From NCBI GenBank assembly GCA_003762715.1, contig RIBJ01000050.1, positions 1-32,311 of the forward strand: a stretch of DNA of 32,311 nt. Reading direction: 5' to 3'. The position numbers and the translations under genes were made by a program. Shown here piece after piece: positions 9,428 through 20,737 of this stretch; within the stretch, counting starts at the first letter, position 1; every line of letters starts with the position of its first letter. Below the pieces are notes generated by a model, which had not been told where the DNA came from, did no database searches, and saw only the letters and a program-made list of their open reading frames with translations. This DNA is from Muribaculaceae bacterium Isolate-104 (HZI). GTDB lineage: Bacteria > Bacteroidota > Bacteroidia > Bacteroidales > Muribaculaceae.

Positions 9428-9946
9428 TTATCCGTTAAACACTTGATCCACGGATATGCCGCGGTTCTGAGCCACAGTTGCGGGTGAGCGCATTTCGTCA
9501 AGTGCAGCTATTGTAGCCTTGACGAGGTTGTGGGGGTTGGATGATCCCTTTGATTTGGCGAGCACGTCGGTGATGCCTACGCTTTCGAGAACCGAACGCA
9601 TAGCACCGCCTGCCTTTACACCGGTACCGTGTGTGGCGGGTTTGAGGATTACGCGGCTGCCACCGAATTTTGCTGTCTGCTCGTGGGGGATTGTGCCTTT
9701 GTGGACAGGCACACGGATAAGGTTTTTCTTTGCAGCTTCCACGCCTTTGGCGATTGCCGCAGTAACTTCGTTGGCTTTGCCGAGACCGCAGCCTACGACT
9801 CCGTCTTCGTTACCAACCACTACTATGGCAGCGAATGTGAATGTGCGTCCGCCTTTGGTCACTTTGGTAACGCGGTTGATGGCTACCAGACGGTCTTTAA
9901 GCTCAAGATCAGATGTAGACTTAACTTTATTGTTTCTTTTTGCCAT
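9428..9946 (-). CDS. rpsE: 30S ribosomal protein S5
   Basis: A 172-residue S5, important for decoding fidelity and mRNA entry. The N-terminal double-stranded RNA-binding domain includes [19 protein letters not shown] and [15 protein letters not shown]; the C-terminal half has [19 protein letters not shown] and [13 protein letters not shown]. It lies 5 nt after rplR. Confidence 0.98.
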   Translation of the reverse strand: MAKRNNKVKSTSDLELKDRLVAINRVTKVTKGGRTFTFAAIVVVGNEDGVVGCGLGKANEVTAAIAKGVEAAKKNLIRVPVHKGTIPHEQTAKFGGSRVILKPATHGTGVKAGGAMRSVLESVGITDVLAKSKGSSNPHNLVKATIAALDEMRSPATVAQNRGISVDQVFNG

Positions 9947-9951
9947 GATTT

Positions 9952-10293
9952 TTAAAATTTAAGACCGCCGTTGCGTGCTGCATCAGCCAATGATTTTACT
10001 CTGCCGTGGAAAAGATAGCCGTTACGGTCAAAAACTACTTCGCTGATACCGGCTGCTATAGCTTTCTGAGCGATAGCTTCGCCGACTTTTGCGGCTATTT
10101 CGCATTTTGTTCCGCCTTCGATGCCTTTTGAAGATGTTGACACGAGAGTTGTGCCAGCGAGGTCGTCGATGAGCTGAACATAGATCTGCTTGTTGGAACG
10201 GAAGACGCTCATGCGGGGACGGGCGGCTGTTCCTGAAATCTTACCGCGTATGCGGGTTTTGATTTTGTTTCTTCTTTGTATTTTGGAGATCAT
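9952..10293 (-). CDS. rplR: 50S ribosomal protein L18
   Basis: A 113-residue L18, which binds 5S rRNA with L5 in the central protuberance. Conserved parts are [40 protein letters not shown] and the C-terminal [20 protein letters not shown]. It is 20 nt after rplF. Confidence 0.97.
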   Translation of the reverse strand: MISKIQRRNKIKTRIRGKISGTAARPRMSVFRSNKQIYVQLIDDLAGTTLVSTSSKGIEGGTKCEIAAKVGEAIAQKAIAAGISEVVFDRNGYLFHGRVKSLADAARNGGLKF

Positions 10294-10313
10294 GATTTTG
10301 CGTCGTTTAAAAA

Positions 10314-10868
10314 TTATTTAGCACTTGCCGACTTACCAGACTTACGACGGATAACTTCGCCGACAAATTTGATACCCTTGCCTTTGTAAGGTTCGGGCTT
10401 GCGGAGTGAACGTATTTTTGCGCACACCTGACCGAGGAGCTGTTTGTCATCGCTCTCAAGGATGATGAGGGGGTTTTTGTTACGTTCGCTCTTGGCTTCG
10501 ACTTTGACCTCCGGGGGAAGCTTTATATATATGGCGTGGGAGTAGCCGAGCGACAGTTCGAGAACCTGTCCTGTAGCGGCTGCGCGGTAGCCCACGCCTA
10601 CGAGTTCCATTTCTTTGCGGTAACCGGTAGACACGCCTTCAACCATGTTGTGGATGAGCGCGCGGTACAGACCGTGCTGTGCTCTGTGCTCGCGGTCGTC
10701 AGAGGGACGGGTAACGGTAACGTGTCCGTCTTCAACTGCGATATGGAGGTCGGGATTTACTTTCTGGGTGAGCTGACCTTTGGGACCTTTTACGGTCACG
10801 GTGTCACCGTTCACTGTCACTGTTACTCCAGCGGGAATTGCTATGGGAGCTTTACCTATTCTTGACAT
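10314..10868 (-). CDS. rplF: 50S ribosomal protein L6
   Basis: A 184-residue L6 near the factor-binding stalk. It has two related folds: residues about 1-80 ([26 protein letters not shown]) and 85-184, with the family signature [19 protein letters not shown] near the C-terminus. It lies 18 nt after rpsH. Confidence 0.98.
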   Translation of the reverse strand: MSRIGKAPIAIPAGVTVTVNGDTVTVKGPKGQLTQKVNPDLHIAVEDGHVTVTRPSDDREHRAQHGLYRALIHNMVEGVSTGYRKEMELVGVGYRAAATGQVLELSLGYSHAIYIKLPPEVKVEAKSERNKNPLIILESDDKQLLGQVCAKIRSLRKPEPYKGKGIKFVGEVIRRKSGKSASAK

Positions 10869-10886
10869 ATCTCTTACCTCCTATTA

Positions 10887-11285
10887 TTAATATACGTAAC
10901 AGAGCACTTCACCTCCTATTTTGAGGTCTTTGGCTTTTTTGTTTGTCATGACACCCTGAGAGGTAGAAAGGATTGCGATGCCGAGACCGTTGAGAACGCG
11001 GGGCATGTCTTTGTAGCCGGTGTACTGACGGAGACCGGGGCGAGAGACGCGCTTGAGGTTCTTGATGGCATTGACCTTGTCTACGGGGTCATACTTGAGG
11101 GCGATTTTGATTGTGCCCGCGGGATTTTCACCTTCTATAAACTTGTAATTAAGAATATAGCCTTGTTCAAAAAGAATCTTGGTGATTTCTTTTTTCAAGT
11201 TTGAGGCGGGGATTTCCACCACACGGTGGTTTGCCTTGATGGCGTTCCTCAATCTTGTGAGATAATCTGCTATTGGATCAGTCAT
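10887..11285 (-). CDS. rpsH: 30S ribosomal protein S8
   Basis: A 132-residue S8, a 16S central-domain binder and, in E. coli, the spc-operon repressor. The start MTDPIADYLTRLRNAIKA is the family N-terminus; a longer in-frame extension to 11324 is not conserved and was not used. The C-terminus has the STSQGVMTNKKAKDLKIGGE signature. The 75 nt gap after rpsN is larger than most here, but I see no clear structure in it. Confidence 0.97.
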   Translation of the reverse strand: MTDPIADYLTRLRNAIKANHRVVEIPASNLKKEITKILFEQGYILNYKFIEGENPAGTIKIALKYDPVDKVNAIKNLKRVSRPGLRQYTGYKDMPRVLNGLGIAILSTSQGVMTNKKAKDLKIGGEVLCYVY

Positions 11286-11360
11286 TTTGATTTTGTTTAA
11301 ATTGATTCGTACTTTGCCGAACAATATTTAATACTCTCTGTTATAACGCTGCATATTGTA

Positions 11361-11630
11361 TTACCAGCTTGCCTTTTTGACTCCGGGGATAAGACCTGCG
11401 GATGCCATTTCACGGAACTGGATTCTGGAGAGTCCGAACTGGCGCATGTAGCCTTTGGGACGTCCGGTAATCTGACAGCGGTTGTGCAGGCGCACACGTG
11501 AAGCGTTTTTGGGAAGGAGCTGGAGCGCTTCGAAGTCGCCGGCTTCTTTGAGGGCGGCTTTCTTGGCTGCGTATTTAGCAACGAGTTTAGCTCTCTTGAC
11601 CTCACGGGCCTTCATTGATTCTTTTGCCAT
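11361..11630 (-). CDS. rpsN: 30S ribosomal protein S14 (zinc-free long form)
   Basis: An 89-residue S14. It starts [20 protein letters not shown] and ends with the [19 protein letters not shown] signature and GVKKASW. Only one Cys (RCQITGRP) remains where the zinc form has two CxxC pairs, so this is the zinc-independent long type, as in E. coli. It is 9 nt after rplE. Confidence 0.97.
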   Translation of the reverse strand: MAKESMKAREVKRAKLVAKYAAKKAALKEAGDFEALQLLPKNASRVRLHNRCQITGRPKGYMRQFGLSRIQFREMASAGLIPGVKKASW

Positions 11631-11639
11631 GTGTATTGC

Positions 11640-12188
11640 TTACTTTTTAGCGTTTTTAAACGGCAGACCAAATTCTTTGAGCAGTGCATAGCCTTCTTCG
11701 TCGGTTTCGGCGCTTGTAACGAAGGTTATGTTCATGCCGAGGAGTTTGCTGATGTTGTCGATGTTGATTTCCGGGAAGATAATCTGCTCGGTGATGCCGA
11801 GTGTGTAGTTGCCACGGCCGTCGAGCTTGCCTTCGATACCCTTGAAGTCACGGATACGGGGAAGGGCAACGCGGATGAGGCGTTCCAGGAATTCGTACAT
11901 TTTGTCGCGACGGAGTGTCACCATGACACCCACGGGCATTTTTTTACGGAGCTTGAAGTTCGAGATGTCCTTTTTGGAAAGTGTGGCAACTGCTTTCTGA
12001 CCGGTGATGTCGGTGAGCTCGCGGATGGCTGTCTCAATGATTTTTTTGTCCTGGGTGGCTTCGCCGAGACCCTGGTTGATTACAATCTTTTTGAGACGGG
12101 GCACCTGCATTACCGAGGTGTAGTTGAATTCTTTCTCAAGTGCGGGGACAATGCGCTCCTTATAGTCTTTCTGAAGTGTAGTGCTCAT
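11640..12188 (-). CDS. rplE: 50S ribosomal protein L5
   Basis: A 182-residue L5, a 5S rRNA-binding protein that contacts P-site tRNA and S13. Conserved stretches are [16 protein letters not shown], the [20 protein letters not shown] region, [12 protein letters not shown] and [10 protein letters not shown]. Its ATG overlaps the rplX stop codon by one base (TAATG), suggesting translational coupling. Confidence 0.98.
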   Translation of the reverse strand: MSTTLQKDYKERIVPALEKEFNYTSVMQVPRLKKIVINQGLGEATQDKKIIETAIRELTDITGQKAVATLSKKDISNFKLRKKMPVGVMVTLRRDKMYEFLERLIRVALPRIRDFKGIEGKLDGRGNYTLGITEQIIFPEINIDNISKLLGMNITFVTSAETDEEGYALLKEFGLPFKNAKK

Positions 12189-12508
12189 TATTTAATCTCC
12201 TCTCCTGATTTTTTTGCGTAACGGATTTTTTTGCCTTCTTCGTTTTTACGGCAGTAGATGCGTGTGGGCTTGCCGCTTTTGGGGTCGATAAGGCTGAGGT
12301 TAGAGATGTGGACGGGGGCTTCCATCTTCACAAATCCGCCCTGGGGATGCTTTGCGCTGGGCTTGCAGGCTTTTGTAACGATGTTGACACCCTCCACAAT
12401 AGCGCGCTGCTTAGAGGCGTCGACCTTGAGCACGCGACCTGTCTTGCCGCGGGATTCGCCGGCGAGAACATATACTGTGTCGCCTTTTCTGATGTGTATC
12501 TTACTCAT
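12188..12508 (-). CDS. rplX: 50S ribosomal protein L24
   Basis: A 106-residue L24, an early 23S assembly initiator near the exit tunnel. The KOW motif is at the N-terminus: [20 protein letters not shown], then [10 protein letters not shown]. The start at 12508 matches the family; the longer frame to 12562 runs into rplN and was rejected. C-terminal [18 protein letters not shown] is also typical. Confidence 0.97.
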   Translation of the reverse strand: MSKIHIRKGDTVYVLAGESRGKTGRVLKVDASKQRAIVEGVNIVTKACKPSAKHPQGGFVKMEAPVHISNLSLIDPKSGKPTRIYCRKNEEGKKIRYAKKSGEEIK

Positions 12509-12533
12509 TGGTGGTTTTGTGTTATCGGGTGAA

Positions 12534-12899
12534 TTAAAGCACTTCGGGCGCGAGTGAGACAATCTTCATGTTTGTCGCACGGAGTTCTCTGGCAACGGGA
12601 CCAAAGATACGTGTGCCGCGGAGCTCGCCTGCGTTGTTCAGGAGCACGCAAGCGTTGTCGTCAAAGCGGATATAACTGCCATCGGCGCGACGGATTTCCT
12701 TTTTGGTGCGGACAACCACTGCCTTTGACACGGTGCCCTTCTTGACGTCAGAGGAAGGGATTACGCTTTTTACTGACACGACGATGATATCACCCACAGT
12801 GGCGTAGCGGCGACCTGTGCCTCCAAGTACATGGATGCAGAGGGCTTCCTTAGCGCCGCTGTTGTCAGCGACATTCAAACGGCTTTCTGTCTGTATCAT
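12534..12899 (-). CDS. rplN: 50S ribosomal protein L14
   Basis: A 121-residue L14 at the subunit interface. The opening [20 protein letters not shown] and the [36 protein letters not shown] and [13 protein letters not shown] stretches are diagnostic. It begins 2 nt after the rpsQ stop. Confidence 0.98.
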   Translation of the reverse strand: MIQTESRLNVADNSGAKEALCIHVLGGTGRRYATVGDIIVVSVKSVIPSSDVKKGTVSKAVVVRTKKEIRRADGSYIRFDDNACVLLNNAGELRGTRIFGPVARELRATNMKIVSLAPEVL

Positions 12900-12901
12900 A
12901 T

Positions 12902-13159
12902 TTACTTAACTTTTTCAATTATTTCTACGAGTCTCCATCTTTTGGTGGCGCTCAGGGGACGTGTTTCCATCACGCGGACTTTGTCGCCTACACTGCACTC
13001 GTTCTTTTCGTCGTGTGCGTGGTATTTTTTTGTCTTATTGACGAATTTTCCGTAGATGGGGTGTTTCTCTTTCCATTTCACAGTAACTGTGATGGTCTTG
13101 TCAGCTTTGTTGCTCGACACAATCCCAACTCGTTCTTTGCGTAAATTTCTTGTTTCCAT
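12902..13159 (-). CDS. rpsQ: 30S ribosomal protein S17
   Basis: An 85-residue S17 with an OB fold. It begins [20 protein letters not shown] and has the signature [20 protein letters not shown] near the C-terminus. It sits 8 nt after rpmC and 2 nt before rplN. Confidence 0.98.
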   Translation of the reverse strand: METRNLRKERVGIVSSNKADKTITVTVKWKEKHPIYGKFVNKTKKYHAHDEKNECSVGDKVRVMETRPLSATKRWRLVEIIEKVK

Positions 13160-13167
13160 TTTGGGGA

Positions 13168-13365
13168 TTATTTGTTGTTAAGCTCGCGCTGACGCAGCTC
13201 TGTTTTCACACGTGCAATCATTCTGCGGTCGCGACGGATCTGGGCAGGGTTGTCCACGGGCGACACGGAGTGGTTAATCTTGAGCTGGGCGTATTCGCGC
13301 TCCATCTGCTCAAGACGATCCTTGAGATCCTGAGTGCTGAGCTCCTTTATTTCTACTTTTTTCAT
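13168..13365 (-). CDS. rpmC: 50S ribosomal protein L29
   Basis: A 65-residue, mostly helical L29 at the tunnel exit, a docking site for trigger factor and SRP. The sequence begins [20 protein letters not shown] and includes the basic [18 protein letters not shown] segment. It lies 6 nt after rplP. Confidence 0.97.
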   Translation of the reverse strand: MKKVEIKELSTQDLKDRLEQMEREYAQLKINHSVSPVDNPAQIRRDRRMIARVKTELRQRELNNK

Positions 13366-13371
13366 AATCGT

Positions 13372-13803
13372 TTACACGTTCTGGGTGGGGTCATAGTCGC
13401 GACGCACCACAAATTTAGTAACAACAGGGAGTTTCTGTGCTGCAAGGCGGAGTGCTTCTTTTGCTATTTCGTAGCTTACGCCCTCTACCTCTATGAGCAT
13501 ACGTCCGGGGGTAACAGGAGCCACGAAGCCTTCGGGCGCACCTTTACCTTTACCCATTCGCACTTCAGCAGGCTTCTTTGTGATGGGTTTGTCGGGGAAT
13601 ATGCGGATCCAAATCTGACCCTGACGCTGCATGTAGCGGGTCACGGCGATACGGGCTGCCTCGATCTGACGACCGGTAATCCATTTTGCCTCAAGGGTCT
13701 TTATGCCGAACGAACCGAAGGCCAACTGATTGCCGCGCTGGGCGATGCCTTTCATGCGGCCCTTCTGTGAGCGGCGGAATTTAGTTTTCTTTGGCTGTAA
13801 CAT
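13372..13803 (-). CDS. rplP: 50S ribosomal protein L16
   Basis: A 143-residue L16, which helps position A-site tRNA. Key stretches are [60 protein letters not shown] and [12 protein letters not shown]. It follows rpsC after 33 nt. Confidence 0.98.
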   Translation of the reverse strand: MLQPKKTKFRRSQKGRMKGIAQRGNQLAFGSFGIKTLEAKWITGRQIEAARIAVTRYMQRQGQIWIRIFPDKPITKKPAEVRMGKGKGAPEGFVAPVTPGRMLIEVEGVSYEIAKEALRLAAQKLPVVTKFVVRRDYDPTQNV

Positions 13804-13836
13804 TTTTCTTTAGTTGAGAAGGTTTCAGTTAGTATA

Positions 13837-14589
13837 TCAACGGTTGTTGTTGCCTTTTCTGCGGAAGCCGCCACGGTCGCCTCCACGTTCACGGTCACGA
13901 CGGGGAGCGCCTGAGGGGCGACCGCCTTTGTCGTTTGTGGTGAAGTTGGGAGCGAGGTCGCGTTTGCCATATACTTCGCCGCGGCAAATCCATACTTTCA
14001 CGCCGAGCACACCAACTTTAGTGTGGGCTTCAACGAGAGCGTAGTCAATGTCGGCACGGAGTGTGTGCAGAGGTGTACGACCTTCCTTGAACATTTCAGA
14101 GCGTGCGATTTCAGCTCCGTTGAGACGGCCGCTGATCTGCACTTTGATGCCTTCGGCTCCGCTGCGCATTGTTGCGGCGATAGCCATCTTGACAGCTCTG
14201 CGGTAAGCGATTTTTCCTTCAATCTGACGTGCGATTGTGCTTGCCACAATCTGTGCGTCGAGTTCGGGGCGCTTGATTTCGAAGATATTTATCTGAACGT
14301 CCTTGTCGGTGATTTTCTTAAGCTCTTCCTTGAGTTTGTCAACCTCTGCACCGCCTTTGCCGATGATCAGACCGGGGCGGGATGTGCATACGGTGATGGT
14401 GATGAGCTTGAGGGTACGCTCGATGATGATGCGGCTCACGCTGCTTTTCGCAAGGCGAACATTGAGATATTTGCGGAGTTTGGAGTCCTCAAGGATGTTG
14501 TCGGCGAATTTTTTGACATCATACCAGTTGGAGTCCCAGCCACGGATAACACCTAAGCGGTTGCTAATCGGATTTACTTTCTGTCCCAT
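13837..14589 (-). CDS. rpsC: 30S ribosomal protein S3
   Basis: A 250-residue S3 at the mRNA entry pore. It opens [20 protein letters not shown], has a KH domain with [20 protein letters not shown] (about 68-87), and the C-terminal S3 fold with [13 protein letters not shown]. The last ~30 residues are Arg/Gly-rich and likely disordered ([20 protein letters not shown]), longer than in E. coli. It starts 3 nt after rplV. Confidence 0.98.
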   Translation of the reverse strand: MGQKVNPISNRLGVIRGWDSNWYDVKKFADNILEDSKLRKYLNVRLAKSSVSRIIIERTLKLITITVCTSRPGLIIGKGGAEVDKLKEELKKITDKDVQINIFEIKRPELDAQIVASTIARQIEGKIAYRRAVKMAIAATMRSGAEGIKVQISGRLNGAEIARSEMFKEGRTPLHTLRADIDYALVEAHTKVGVLGVKVWICRGEVYGKRDLAPNFTTNDKGGRPSGAPRRDRERGGDRGGFRRKGNNNR

Positions 14590-14592
14590 TGT

Positions 14593-15003
14593 TTAAGCCT
14601 TGGTTTTAGCGTTTTCAATTGTGTCTACTATCAGTGTGACGTGGTTTGCACGTTTGCGGATGCGGTAGCCGCGACCCTGGGGAGCGGGACGGAGACGTTT
14701 GAGCATCGGAGCGCAGTTTACATAGATAGTGCTGATGCAGAGTTCGCCGTTTTCGGCTTTGCGCTCGTTCTTGGCTTCCCAGTTGGCAATTGCGCTGCGG
14801 AGAAGTTTTTCAAGCTGAGCGGCTGCGCTTTTATTTGAGAATTTAAGCATGCCAAGGGCGCGGTATACTTCTACTCCGCGCACCATGTCGGCCACAAGAC
14901 GCATCTTGCGGGGCGACGACGGGACGTTGGTGAGCTTTGCAAAAGCGATGTTTTTGCGCTCCTCCTTCATCTTGTCGGCTGATAATCTTTTTCTTACACC
15001 CAT
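14593..15003 (-). CDS. rplV: 50S ribosomal protein L22
   Basis: A 136-residue L22, whose hairpin lines the exit tunnel. It contains [20 protein letters not shown] near the N-terminus and the tip and C-terminal stretches [20 protein letters not shown] and NHVTLIV. The start with [15 protein letters not shown] is retained because related Bacteroidetes L22 proteins have a similar N-terminal extension. Confidence 0.97.
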   Translation of the reverse strand: MGVRKRLSADKMKEERKNIAFAKLTNVPSSPRKMRLVADMVRGVEVYRALGMLKFSNKSAAAQLEKLLRSAIANWEAKNERKAENGELCISTIYVNCAPMLKRLRPAPQGRGYRIRKRANHVTLIVDTIENAKTKA

Positions 15004-15044
15004 TGTATTTGTTTCTTTTTTTGTCTAAAATAAATCAGGCGGGT

Positions 15045-15311
15045 TCATTTCTTGTTGCCGGCGTGACCGCGGAAGCTGCGTGTGGGGGCGAACTCTCCGA
15101 GTTTGTGGCCAACCATGTTCTCGGTCACATAGACCGGGATGAACTTGTTTCCGTTGTGAACAGCGAATGTATGCCCTACGAATTCAGGGGCAATCATTGA
15201 AGCGCGGCTCCATGTCTTGATTACGGATTTCTTTCCGCTCTCTTCCATGGCATTGACCTTTTTTTCAAGCTTCACGCTGATGAACGGGCCTTTTTTTAAT
15301 GAACGACTCAT
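15045..15311 (-). CDS. rpsS: 30S ribosomal protein S19
   Basis: An 88-residue S19 of the small-subunit head. The stretches [59 protein letters not shown] and TRSFRGHAG are diagnostic. The 41 nt to rplV is unremarkable. Confidence 0.98.
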   Translation of the reverse strand: MSRSLKKGPFISVKLEKKVNAMEESGKKSVIKTWSRASMIAPEFVGHTFAVHNGNKFIPVYVTENMVGHKLGEFAPTRSFRGHAGNKK

Positions 15312-15332
15312 ATTTTATGCTAATTAATCAGA

Positions 15333-16160
15333 TTACTTTTTTCTTCTTTCAATGATGTACTTCGAAGAAGGTTTCTTCGGCGCGCGAGTCTTGAGACCCT
15401 TGCTGTAAAGACCCTTGCGTGAACGGGGATGTCCACCTGATGCACGGCCTTCACCACCACCCATGGGGTGATCGACAGGATTCATCACAACACCACGGTT
15501 GCGCGGGCGGCGTCCGAGCCAACGGCTACGTCCTGCCTTACCGCTGCGCTCGAGTGAGTGCTCGCTGTTTCCTACCACACCTACAGTTGCTTTACATGCT
15601 GAAAGCACTTTGCGGGTTTCGCCTGAAGGTAATTTGATAATCGCATAGTCTCCTTCGCGTGATACAAGCTGCGCGAAGGTGCCGGCTGAACGTGCCATGA
15701 AGGCTCCCTGACCGGGTCTGAGCTCAATTGCGTGGATAAGGGTACCTACGGGAATCTTGCTCAGGGGAAGTGCGTTTCCGACTTCGGGGGCAGCCTCGGG
15801 ACCGCTGACAACTGTTGTGCCGACCTGGAGTCCATTGGGTGCGATAATGTAAGCTTTTGCGCCGTCAACGTAGTAAAGGAGCGCGATACGTGCCGAACGG
15901 TTGGGATCGTACTCTATTGATTTTACTACAGCGGGCACACCGTCTTTGTTTCTCTTGAAGTCAATCATACGGTATTTGCGCTTGTGGCCACCTCCCATGT
16001 AACGGTTGGTAAGATGACCTTCGGCGTTGCGTCCACCGGTAGATTTTTTTCCGACTGTAAGAGATTTCTCTGGCGTAGTAGCAGTGATTGTACCTTTGAA
16101 TACGCCAATAACTTTGTGTCTCTGCCCCGGTGTTGTGGGCTTGAATTTTCTTACTGCCAT
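15333..16160 (-). CDS. rplB: 50S ribosomal protein L2
   Basis: A 275-residue L2, needed for subunit association and peptidyl-transferase centre integrity. It has [19 protein letters not shown], the [19 protein letters not shown] segment, and the C-terminal signature [20 protein letters not shown], whose His is implicated in activity. It starts 21 nt upstream of rpsS. Confidence 0.98.
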   Translation of the reverse strand: MAVRKFKPTTPGQRHKVIGVFKGTITATTPEKSLTVGKKSTGGRNAEGHLTNRYMGGGHKRKYRMIDFKRNKDGVPAVVKSIEYDPNRSARIALLYYVDGAKAYIIAPNGLQVGTTVVSGPEAAPEVGNALPLSKIPVGTLIHAIELRPGQGAFMARSAGTFAQLVSREGDYAIIKLPSGETRKVLSACKATVGVVGNSEHSLERSGKAGRSRWLGRRPRNRGVVMNPVDHPMGGGEGRASGGHPRSRKGLYSKGLKTRAPKKPSSKYIIERRKK

Positions 16161-16166
16161 TTCTTA

Positions 16167-16457
16167 TTATATGTTGCTGTAAAAGTCGATTGTCTGACCT
16201 TCGCCAACGGTGATAAACGCTTTTTTGTAAGAGTTTGTCTTACCGCGGAGAAGACCGCTCTTTGTCCAGCGGCTTTTGTTTTTGCCACGGACAACGGCTG
16301 TGTTGACTGCAACCACCTTGACGCCGTAAAGCTGCTCAACGAGCTGCTTTATCTGGTATTTGTTGGCGTCCGGAGATACACGGAAGGTGTAACGGTTGAG
16401 CTTGTCGGTAAGCTTGGTTGCTTTCTCTGTGACGATAGGCTGTATTGTTATGTCCAT
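16167..16457 (-). CDS. rplW: 50S ribosomal protein L23
   Basis: A 96-residue L23, another exit-site docking protein. The start MDITIQPIVTEKATKL at 16457 matches the family; an in-frame ATG at 16499 would overlap rplD and was not used. RYTFRVSPDANKYQIKQLVE and VKVVAVNTAVVRGKNKSRW are conserved. It is 6 nt before rplB. Confidence 0.97.
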   Translation of the reverse strand: MDITIQPIVTEKATKLTDKLNRYTFRVSPDANKYQIKQLVEQLYGVKVVAVNTAVVRGKNKSRWTKSGLLRGKTNSYKKAFITVGEGQTIDFYSNI

Positions 16458-16476
16458 TGTGACTGTCTCCTGATGG

Positions 16477-17097
16477 TTAAAGTTTATTGATAACCTCAAG
16501 GCTACCTTCTGTGATGATGATAGCCGAGCTGTTCATTATTGCATATGTGTTGACATCGGATGCCGTAATGATTTGGGCATTAGGCACATTTCGAGCAGAC
16601 AAATATACGTTTTTATTCTGAGAGGGTAAAACAAGGAGTATCTTTTTGCCCTCTGCTTGCATATTTTTAGCAAAATTTACGAAATCTTTAGTTTTCGGAG
16701 CCTCAAATGTGAAGTCTTCGACCACTTTGATCTGGTTGTCCTGAACTTTGTAGGTCAGGGCGCTTTTGCGTGCAAGCTGCTTAACTTTCTTGTTCAACTT
16801 GAAGCGATAGTCGCGGGGACGGGGACCGAAAACACGACCGCCGCCTACGAGAAGGGGCGAGTTGATGTCACCGATACGGGCGCCGCCGCCACCTTTCTGC
16901 TTGTGGAGCTTACGGGTTGAGCCGGAAACTTCGCTGCGTTCCTTGCTCTTGTGAGTGCCCTGACGCTGGTTGGCGAGGTACTGCTTCACATCAAGATAAA
17001 CGGCATGCTCGTTGGCTTCTATAGCAAAGACTTCATCGCTCAGCTGCGCCTTGCGACCGGTGTCCTCTCCTTTGATATTGTATATAGCGAGTTCCAT
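16477..17097 (-). CDS. rplD: 50S ribosomal protein L4
   Basis: A 206-residue L4. A tunnel-constriction loop is visible ([20 protein letters not shown], then [16 protein letters not shown]), and the C-terminal half ends with [20 protein letters not shown]. In E. coli L4 also represses the S10 operon; no matching leader could be recognised here. Its ATG overlaps the rplC stop by one base (TAATG). Confidence 0.98.
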   Translation of the reverse strand: MELAIYNIKGEDTGRKAQLSDEVFAIEANEHAVYLDVKQYLANQRQGTHKSKERSEVSGSTRKLHKQKGGGGARIGDINSPLLVGGGRVFGPRPRDYRFKLNKKVKQLARKSALTYKVQDNQIKVVEDFTFEAPKTKDFVNFAKNMQAEGKKILLVLPSQNKNVYLSARNVPNAQIITASDVNTYAIMNSSAIIITEGSLEVINKL

Positions 17098-17717
17098 TAT
17101 TTCTCAATTTTAACGATTGAACCTTTACATCCGGGGATTGAGCCCTTGATAATAAGCAGATTGTGCTCCGGCATCACGCGGATAACACGGAGGTTCTGCA
17201 CTGTCACTTTCTCGTTGCCCATCTGACCTGCCATGCGCATGCCCTTGAACACTTTCGCGGGATATGAACATGCACCTACAGAACCGGGGGCGCGGAGACG
17301 GTTGTGCTGACCGTGTGTGCTCTGACCCACACCGCCAAAGCCATGGCGCTTTACAACGCCCTGATAGCCCTTACCTTTTGATGTGCCCTGGATGTCGACG
17401 AAATCGTCTTCACCAAACACAGCGTCTACTGTAAGAGTATCGCCTGCTTTATACTCGCTTTCGAATCCATTGAACTCGGCCAAGTATCTCTGTGAGTCAA
17501 CTCCCGCTTTCTTGAAGTGACCGGCAAGAGGCGCGGTTGTGTGTTTGTCCTTTTTCTGGACAAAGCCAATCTGAAGCGCATCATAACCGTCGGTTTCAGC
17601 GGTTTTTACCTGAGTAACTACACAAGGACCTACTTCGATAACAGTGCACGGCACGTTTTTGCCGTCGGCACTGAAAACGGATGTCATTCCGATTTTCTTT
17701 CCTAATAATCCTGGCAT
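17097..17717 (-). CDS. rplC: 50S ribosomal protein L3
   Basis: A 206-residue L3 close to the peptidyl-transferase centre. It opens [20 protein letters not shown] and has the signature [20 protein letters not shown] followed by [20 protein letters not shown]. The 48 nt between rpsJ and this gene contains no visible promoter. Confidence 0.98.
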   Translation of the reverse strand: MPGLLGKKIGMTSVFSADGKNVPCTVIEVGPCVVTQVKTAETDGYDALQIGFVQKKDKHTTAPLAGHFKKAGVDSQRYLAEFNGFESEYKAGDTLTVDAVFGEDDFVDIQGTSKGKGYQGVVKRHGFGGVGQSTHGQHNRLRAPGSVGACSYPAKVFKGMRMAGQMGNEKVTVQNLRVIRVMPEHNLLIIKGSIPGCKGSIVKIEK

Positions 17718-17765
17718 TTCTCTAATTTTTTAATTTCTTGGATTTTAATCTTACTTTCCCGGTTA

Positions 17766-18071
17766 TCAAACTTTGATTTCCACTTCAACACCGCTGGGGA
17801 GTTCGAGCTTCATAAGCGCGTCAACGGTCTTTGCTGTAGAGTTGTAAATGTCGATCAGACGCTTGAAAGAAGAGAGCTGGAATTGTTCTCTCGACTTTTT
17901 GTTGACGAATGTCGAGCGGTTGACGGTGAAGATGCGTTTGTGGGTGGGCAGGGGTATGGGACCGCTGATTACCGCACCTGTAGCCTTCACAGTCTTTACA
18001 ATCTTCTCAGCCGACTTGTCGACCAGGTTGTGATCGTAAGATTTTAATTTGATTCTGATTTTCTGGCTCAT
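17766..18071 (-). CDS. rpsJ: 30S ribosomal protein S10
   Basis: A 101-residue S10, also NusE, the partner of NusB in rRNA antitermination. [40 protein letters not shown] and [20 protein letters not shown] are diagnostic. It lies only 19 nt after fusA, so the str and S10 blocks are joined with no room for tuf. Confidence 0.98.
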   Translation of the reverse strand: MSQKIRIKLKSYDHNLVDKSAEKIVKTVKATGAVISGPIPLPTHKRIFTVNRSTFVNKKSREQFQLSSFKRLIDIYNSTAKTVDALMKLELPSGVEVEIKV

Positions 18072-18090
18072 ATTTAGTTGAATGAAAGTT

Positions 18091-20217
18091 TTACTTCAAA
18101 AGGTCTACACGTCCCTGGCATTCTGTGAGCACATTACGCGCGATAGATGAGCTGACCTCGCTGTAGTGTGAGAATGTCATGGTAGATGTTGCACGACCGG
18201 ATGTGATGGTACGGAGTGCGGTTACATAACCGAACATTTCGGCAAGAGGCGCTTTAGCTTTGACGATACGCGCACCACTGCGGCTTGTTTCCATGCCTTC
18301 CACCTGACCGCGACGCTTGTTAAGGTCACCGATAACGTCACCCATGCTCTCTTCCGGAGTTACAACCTCTACCTTGAAGATGGGCTCGAGAAGAACAGGA
18401 CCTGCTTTTTCAGAAGCCTTCTTGAATGCCTGGATAGCGCAGAGCTCGAACGAAAGCTGGTCAGAGTCAACCGGGTGGAAGCTACCGTCAATAACAGTAA
18501 CCTTGAGGTGTTCAACCGGGAATCCGGCGAGAACACCGTTTTTCATTGCATTGGTAAAGCCCTTCTGGATAGAGGGGATAAATTCCTTGGGAATGTTACC
18601 GCCCTTAACCTCGTCAACAAACTGCAGGTTACCTTCGAATCCTTCGTCTACCGGCTCAACTCTTACAATAATGTCGGCGAACTTACCACGACCACCGGTC
18701 TGTTTCTTGAACACTTCGCGGAGTTCAACCGGCTTGGTGATTGCTTCCTTGTATGTTACCTGAGGACGACCCTGGTTACATTCTACCTTAAACTCGCGGC
18801 GGAGACGGTCGATGATGATGTCGAGGTGAAGCTCACCCATGCCGGAGATAACGGTCTGACCGGTTTCCTCATTAGTCTGCACGCGGAAGGTCGGGTCCTC
18901 TTCTGCGAGTTTCTGGAGACCGACTCCGAGCTTGTCAAGGTCTTTCTGAGTCTTGGGTTCGACTGCGATACCGATAACCGGTTCGGGGAAGTCCATCGCC
19001 TCAAGAACTATAGGATGATTTTCGTCACAGAGGGTATCACCTGTGCGGATATCTTTGAATCCTACACCTGCGCCTATATCGCCGCAACCGATTTCCTCCT
19101 TGGCGTTCTGCTTGTTGGAGTGCATCTGGAACAGACGGCTCACACGCTCTTTCTTGCCTGAACGGCTGTTGAGAACATAGCTGCCTGAAACAACATCACC
19201 GGAATACACGCGGAAGAATGTCAGACGACCTACATAGGGGTCGGTGGCAATCTTGAACGCGAGAGCACACATGGGAGCTTCGCTGCTGGGTTCGCGGGTT
19301 TCTACCTCATCGGGGTTGCCGGGAGCATAGCCTTCTACAGCGCCTGAGTCAAGCGGGCTGGGAAGATATGCGCACACAGCGTCAAGAAGGGGCTGAACAC
19401 CTTTGTTCTTGAACGAGCTGCCGCAAATCATCGGCACAACTTCCATTGCGAGGGTTGCGTTGCGGAGTCCGCGGCGCACCTCTTCTTCGGTGATTGTGCT
19501 GGGATCGTCAAAATATTTTTCCATGAGAGCGTCGTCGAATTCGGCGATTTTCTCAAGCATCTGGTCGCGGTACTCCTGAGCTTCTGCCTGAAGGTTTGCA
19601 GGAATCTCCTCGAGAGTATATTCGGCACCCATTGTTTCGTCGTGCCAGAAGATAGCCTTCATGCGCACAAGGTCAACTACACCCTTGAATGTCTCTTCGG
19701 CACCGATAGGTATCTGAATGGGACAAGGGTTGGCGCCGAGCACCTCGCGGAGCTGACGTACAACCTCGAAGAAGTTGGCGCCGCTGCGGTCCATCTTGTT
19801 TACATAACCGATACGGGGCACATTGTATTTGTCTGCCTGGCGCCATACGGTCTCACTCTGGGGTTCTACGCCACCTACCGCACAGAATGTTGCAACTGCG
19901 CCGTCAAGCACACGGAGTGAACGTTCAACCTCTACAGTGAAGTCAACGTGTCCCGGAGTGTCGATAAGGTTGATTTTGAATTTCTGGTCGTCATATTTCC
20001 AGAATGCGGTGGTTGCCGCAGAGGTGATGGTTATACCACGTTCCTGCTCCTGCTCCATCCAGTCCATGGTGGCGCCGCCGTCGTGAACCTCACCGATTTT
20101 ATGAGTTAGACCCGTATAAAAAAGTATGCGCTCCGATGTGGTGGTCTTGCCGGCATCGATATGAGCCATAATACCGATATTACGGGTAAATTTCAGTGCT
20201 TCGTCTGATTTAGCCAT
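18091..20217 (-). CDS. fusA: Elongation factor G
   Basis: A 708-residue translocation GTPase. G motifs are in place: [14 protein letters not shown] (P-loop, about residues 17-30), DTPGHVDF (G3), NKMDRSGAN (G4). Domains II to V follow, with the domain IV tip region near residues 480-610 and the C-terminal EF-G_C fold. It lies in the str context (rpsL, rpsG, fusA), which marks it as the canonical EF-G; Bacteroidetes can carry a second EF-G paralogue elsewhere. The gap to rpsG is 43 nt. Confidence 0.98.
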   Translation of the reverse strand: MAKSDEALKFTRNIGIMAHIDAGKTTTSERILFYTGLTHKIGEVHDGGATMDWMEQEQERGITITSAATTAFWKYDDQKFKINLIDTPGHVDFTVEVERSLRVLDGAVATFCAVGGVEPQSETVWRQADKYNVPRIGYVNKMDRSGANFFEVVRQLREVLGANPCPIQIPIGAEETFKGVVDLVRMKAIFWHDETMGAEYTLEEIPANLQAEAQEYRDQMLEKIAEFDDALMEKYFDDPSTITEEEVRRGLRNATLAMEVVPMICGSSFKNKGVQPLLDAVCAYLPSPLDSGAVEGYAPGNPDEVETREPSSEAPMCALAFKIATDPYVGRLTFFRVYSGDVVSGSYVLNSRSGKKERVSRLFQMHSNKQNAKEEIGCGDIGAGVGFKDIRTGDTLCDENHPIVLEAMDFPEPVIGIAVEPKTQKDLDKLGVGLQKLAEEDPTFRVQTNEETGQTVISGMGELHLDIIIDRLRREFKVECNQGRPQVTYKEAITKPVELREVFKKQTGGRGKFADIIVRVEPVDEGFEGNLQFVDEVKGGNIPKEFIPSIQKGFTNAMKNGVLAGFPVEHLKVTVIDGSFHPVDSDQLSFELCAIQAFKKASEKAGPVLLEPIFKVEVVTPEESMGDVIGDLNKRRGQVEGMETSRSGARIVKAKAPLAEMFGYVTALRTITSGRATSTMTFSHYSEVSSSIARNVLTECQGRVDLLK

Positions 20218-20260
20218 TGATAATTATGCTGTAGTGTTTATCTTTCGGATATGCTCTCTA

Positions 20261-20737
20261 TTAGAAACGGAAGTGTGCGAATGCGCGGTTAGCCTCTGCC
20301 ATCTTGTGCATATCTTCCTTACGCTTGAACGCACCGCCCTGGTCGTTGTAAGCGTCTACGATTTCTGCGGCAAGTCTGTCTGCCATTGTCTTTCCCCCGC
20401 GTTTGCGAGCATACAGAATGAGATTCTTCATTGAGATTGACTCCTTGCGGTCGGGACGGATTTCGGTAGGAACCTGGAATGTAGCACCGCCCACACGACG
20501 TGACTTAACCTCTACCTGAGGTGTGATGTTCTCAAGAGCCTTTTTCCAAATCTCGAGCGCGGGCTTTTCCTCATTGGGAAGTTTTGACTTCACAGTCTCC
20601 AGCGCGCTGTAGAATATTGTATACGCGGTGTTCTTTTTGCCGTCATACATGAGGTGATTAACGAACTTGGACACTTTTACGTCGTTAAACACGGGATCGG
20701 GAAGAACCACCCGCTTTTTTGGCTTTGCTTTTCTCAT
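20261..20737 (-). CDS. rpsG: 30S ribosomal protein S7
   Basis: A 158-residue S7 that nucleates assembly of the 30S head and is the str-operon repressor in E. coli. It has [53 protein letters not shown] and [15 protein letters not shown]. The 172 nt before it is long for this cluster and may be regulatory. Confidence 0.98.
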   Translation of the reverse strand: MRKAKPKKRVVLPDPVFNDVKVSKFVNHLMYDGKKNTAYTIFYSALETVKSKLPNEEKPALEIWKKALENITPQVEVKSRRVGGATFQVPTEIRPDRKESISMKNLILYARKRGGKTMADRLAAEIVDAYNDQGGAFKRKEDMHKMAEANRAFAHFRF

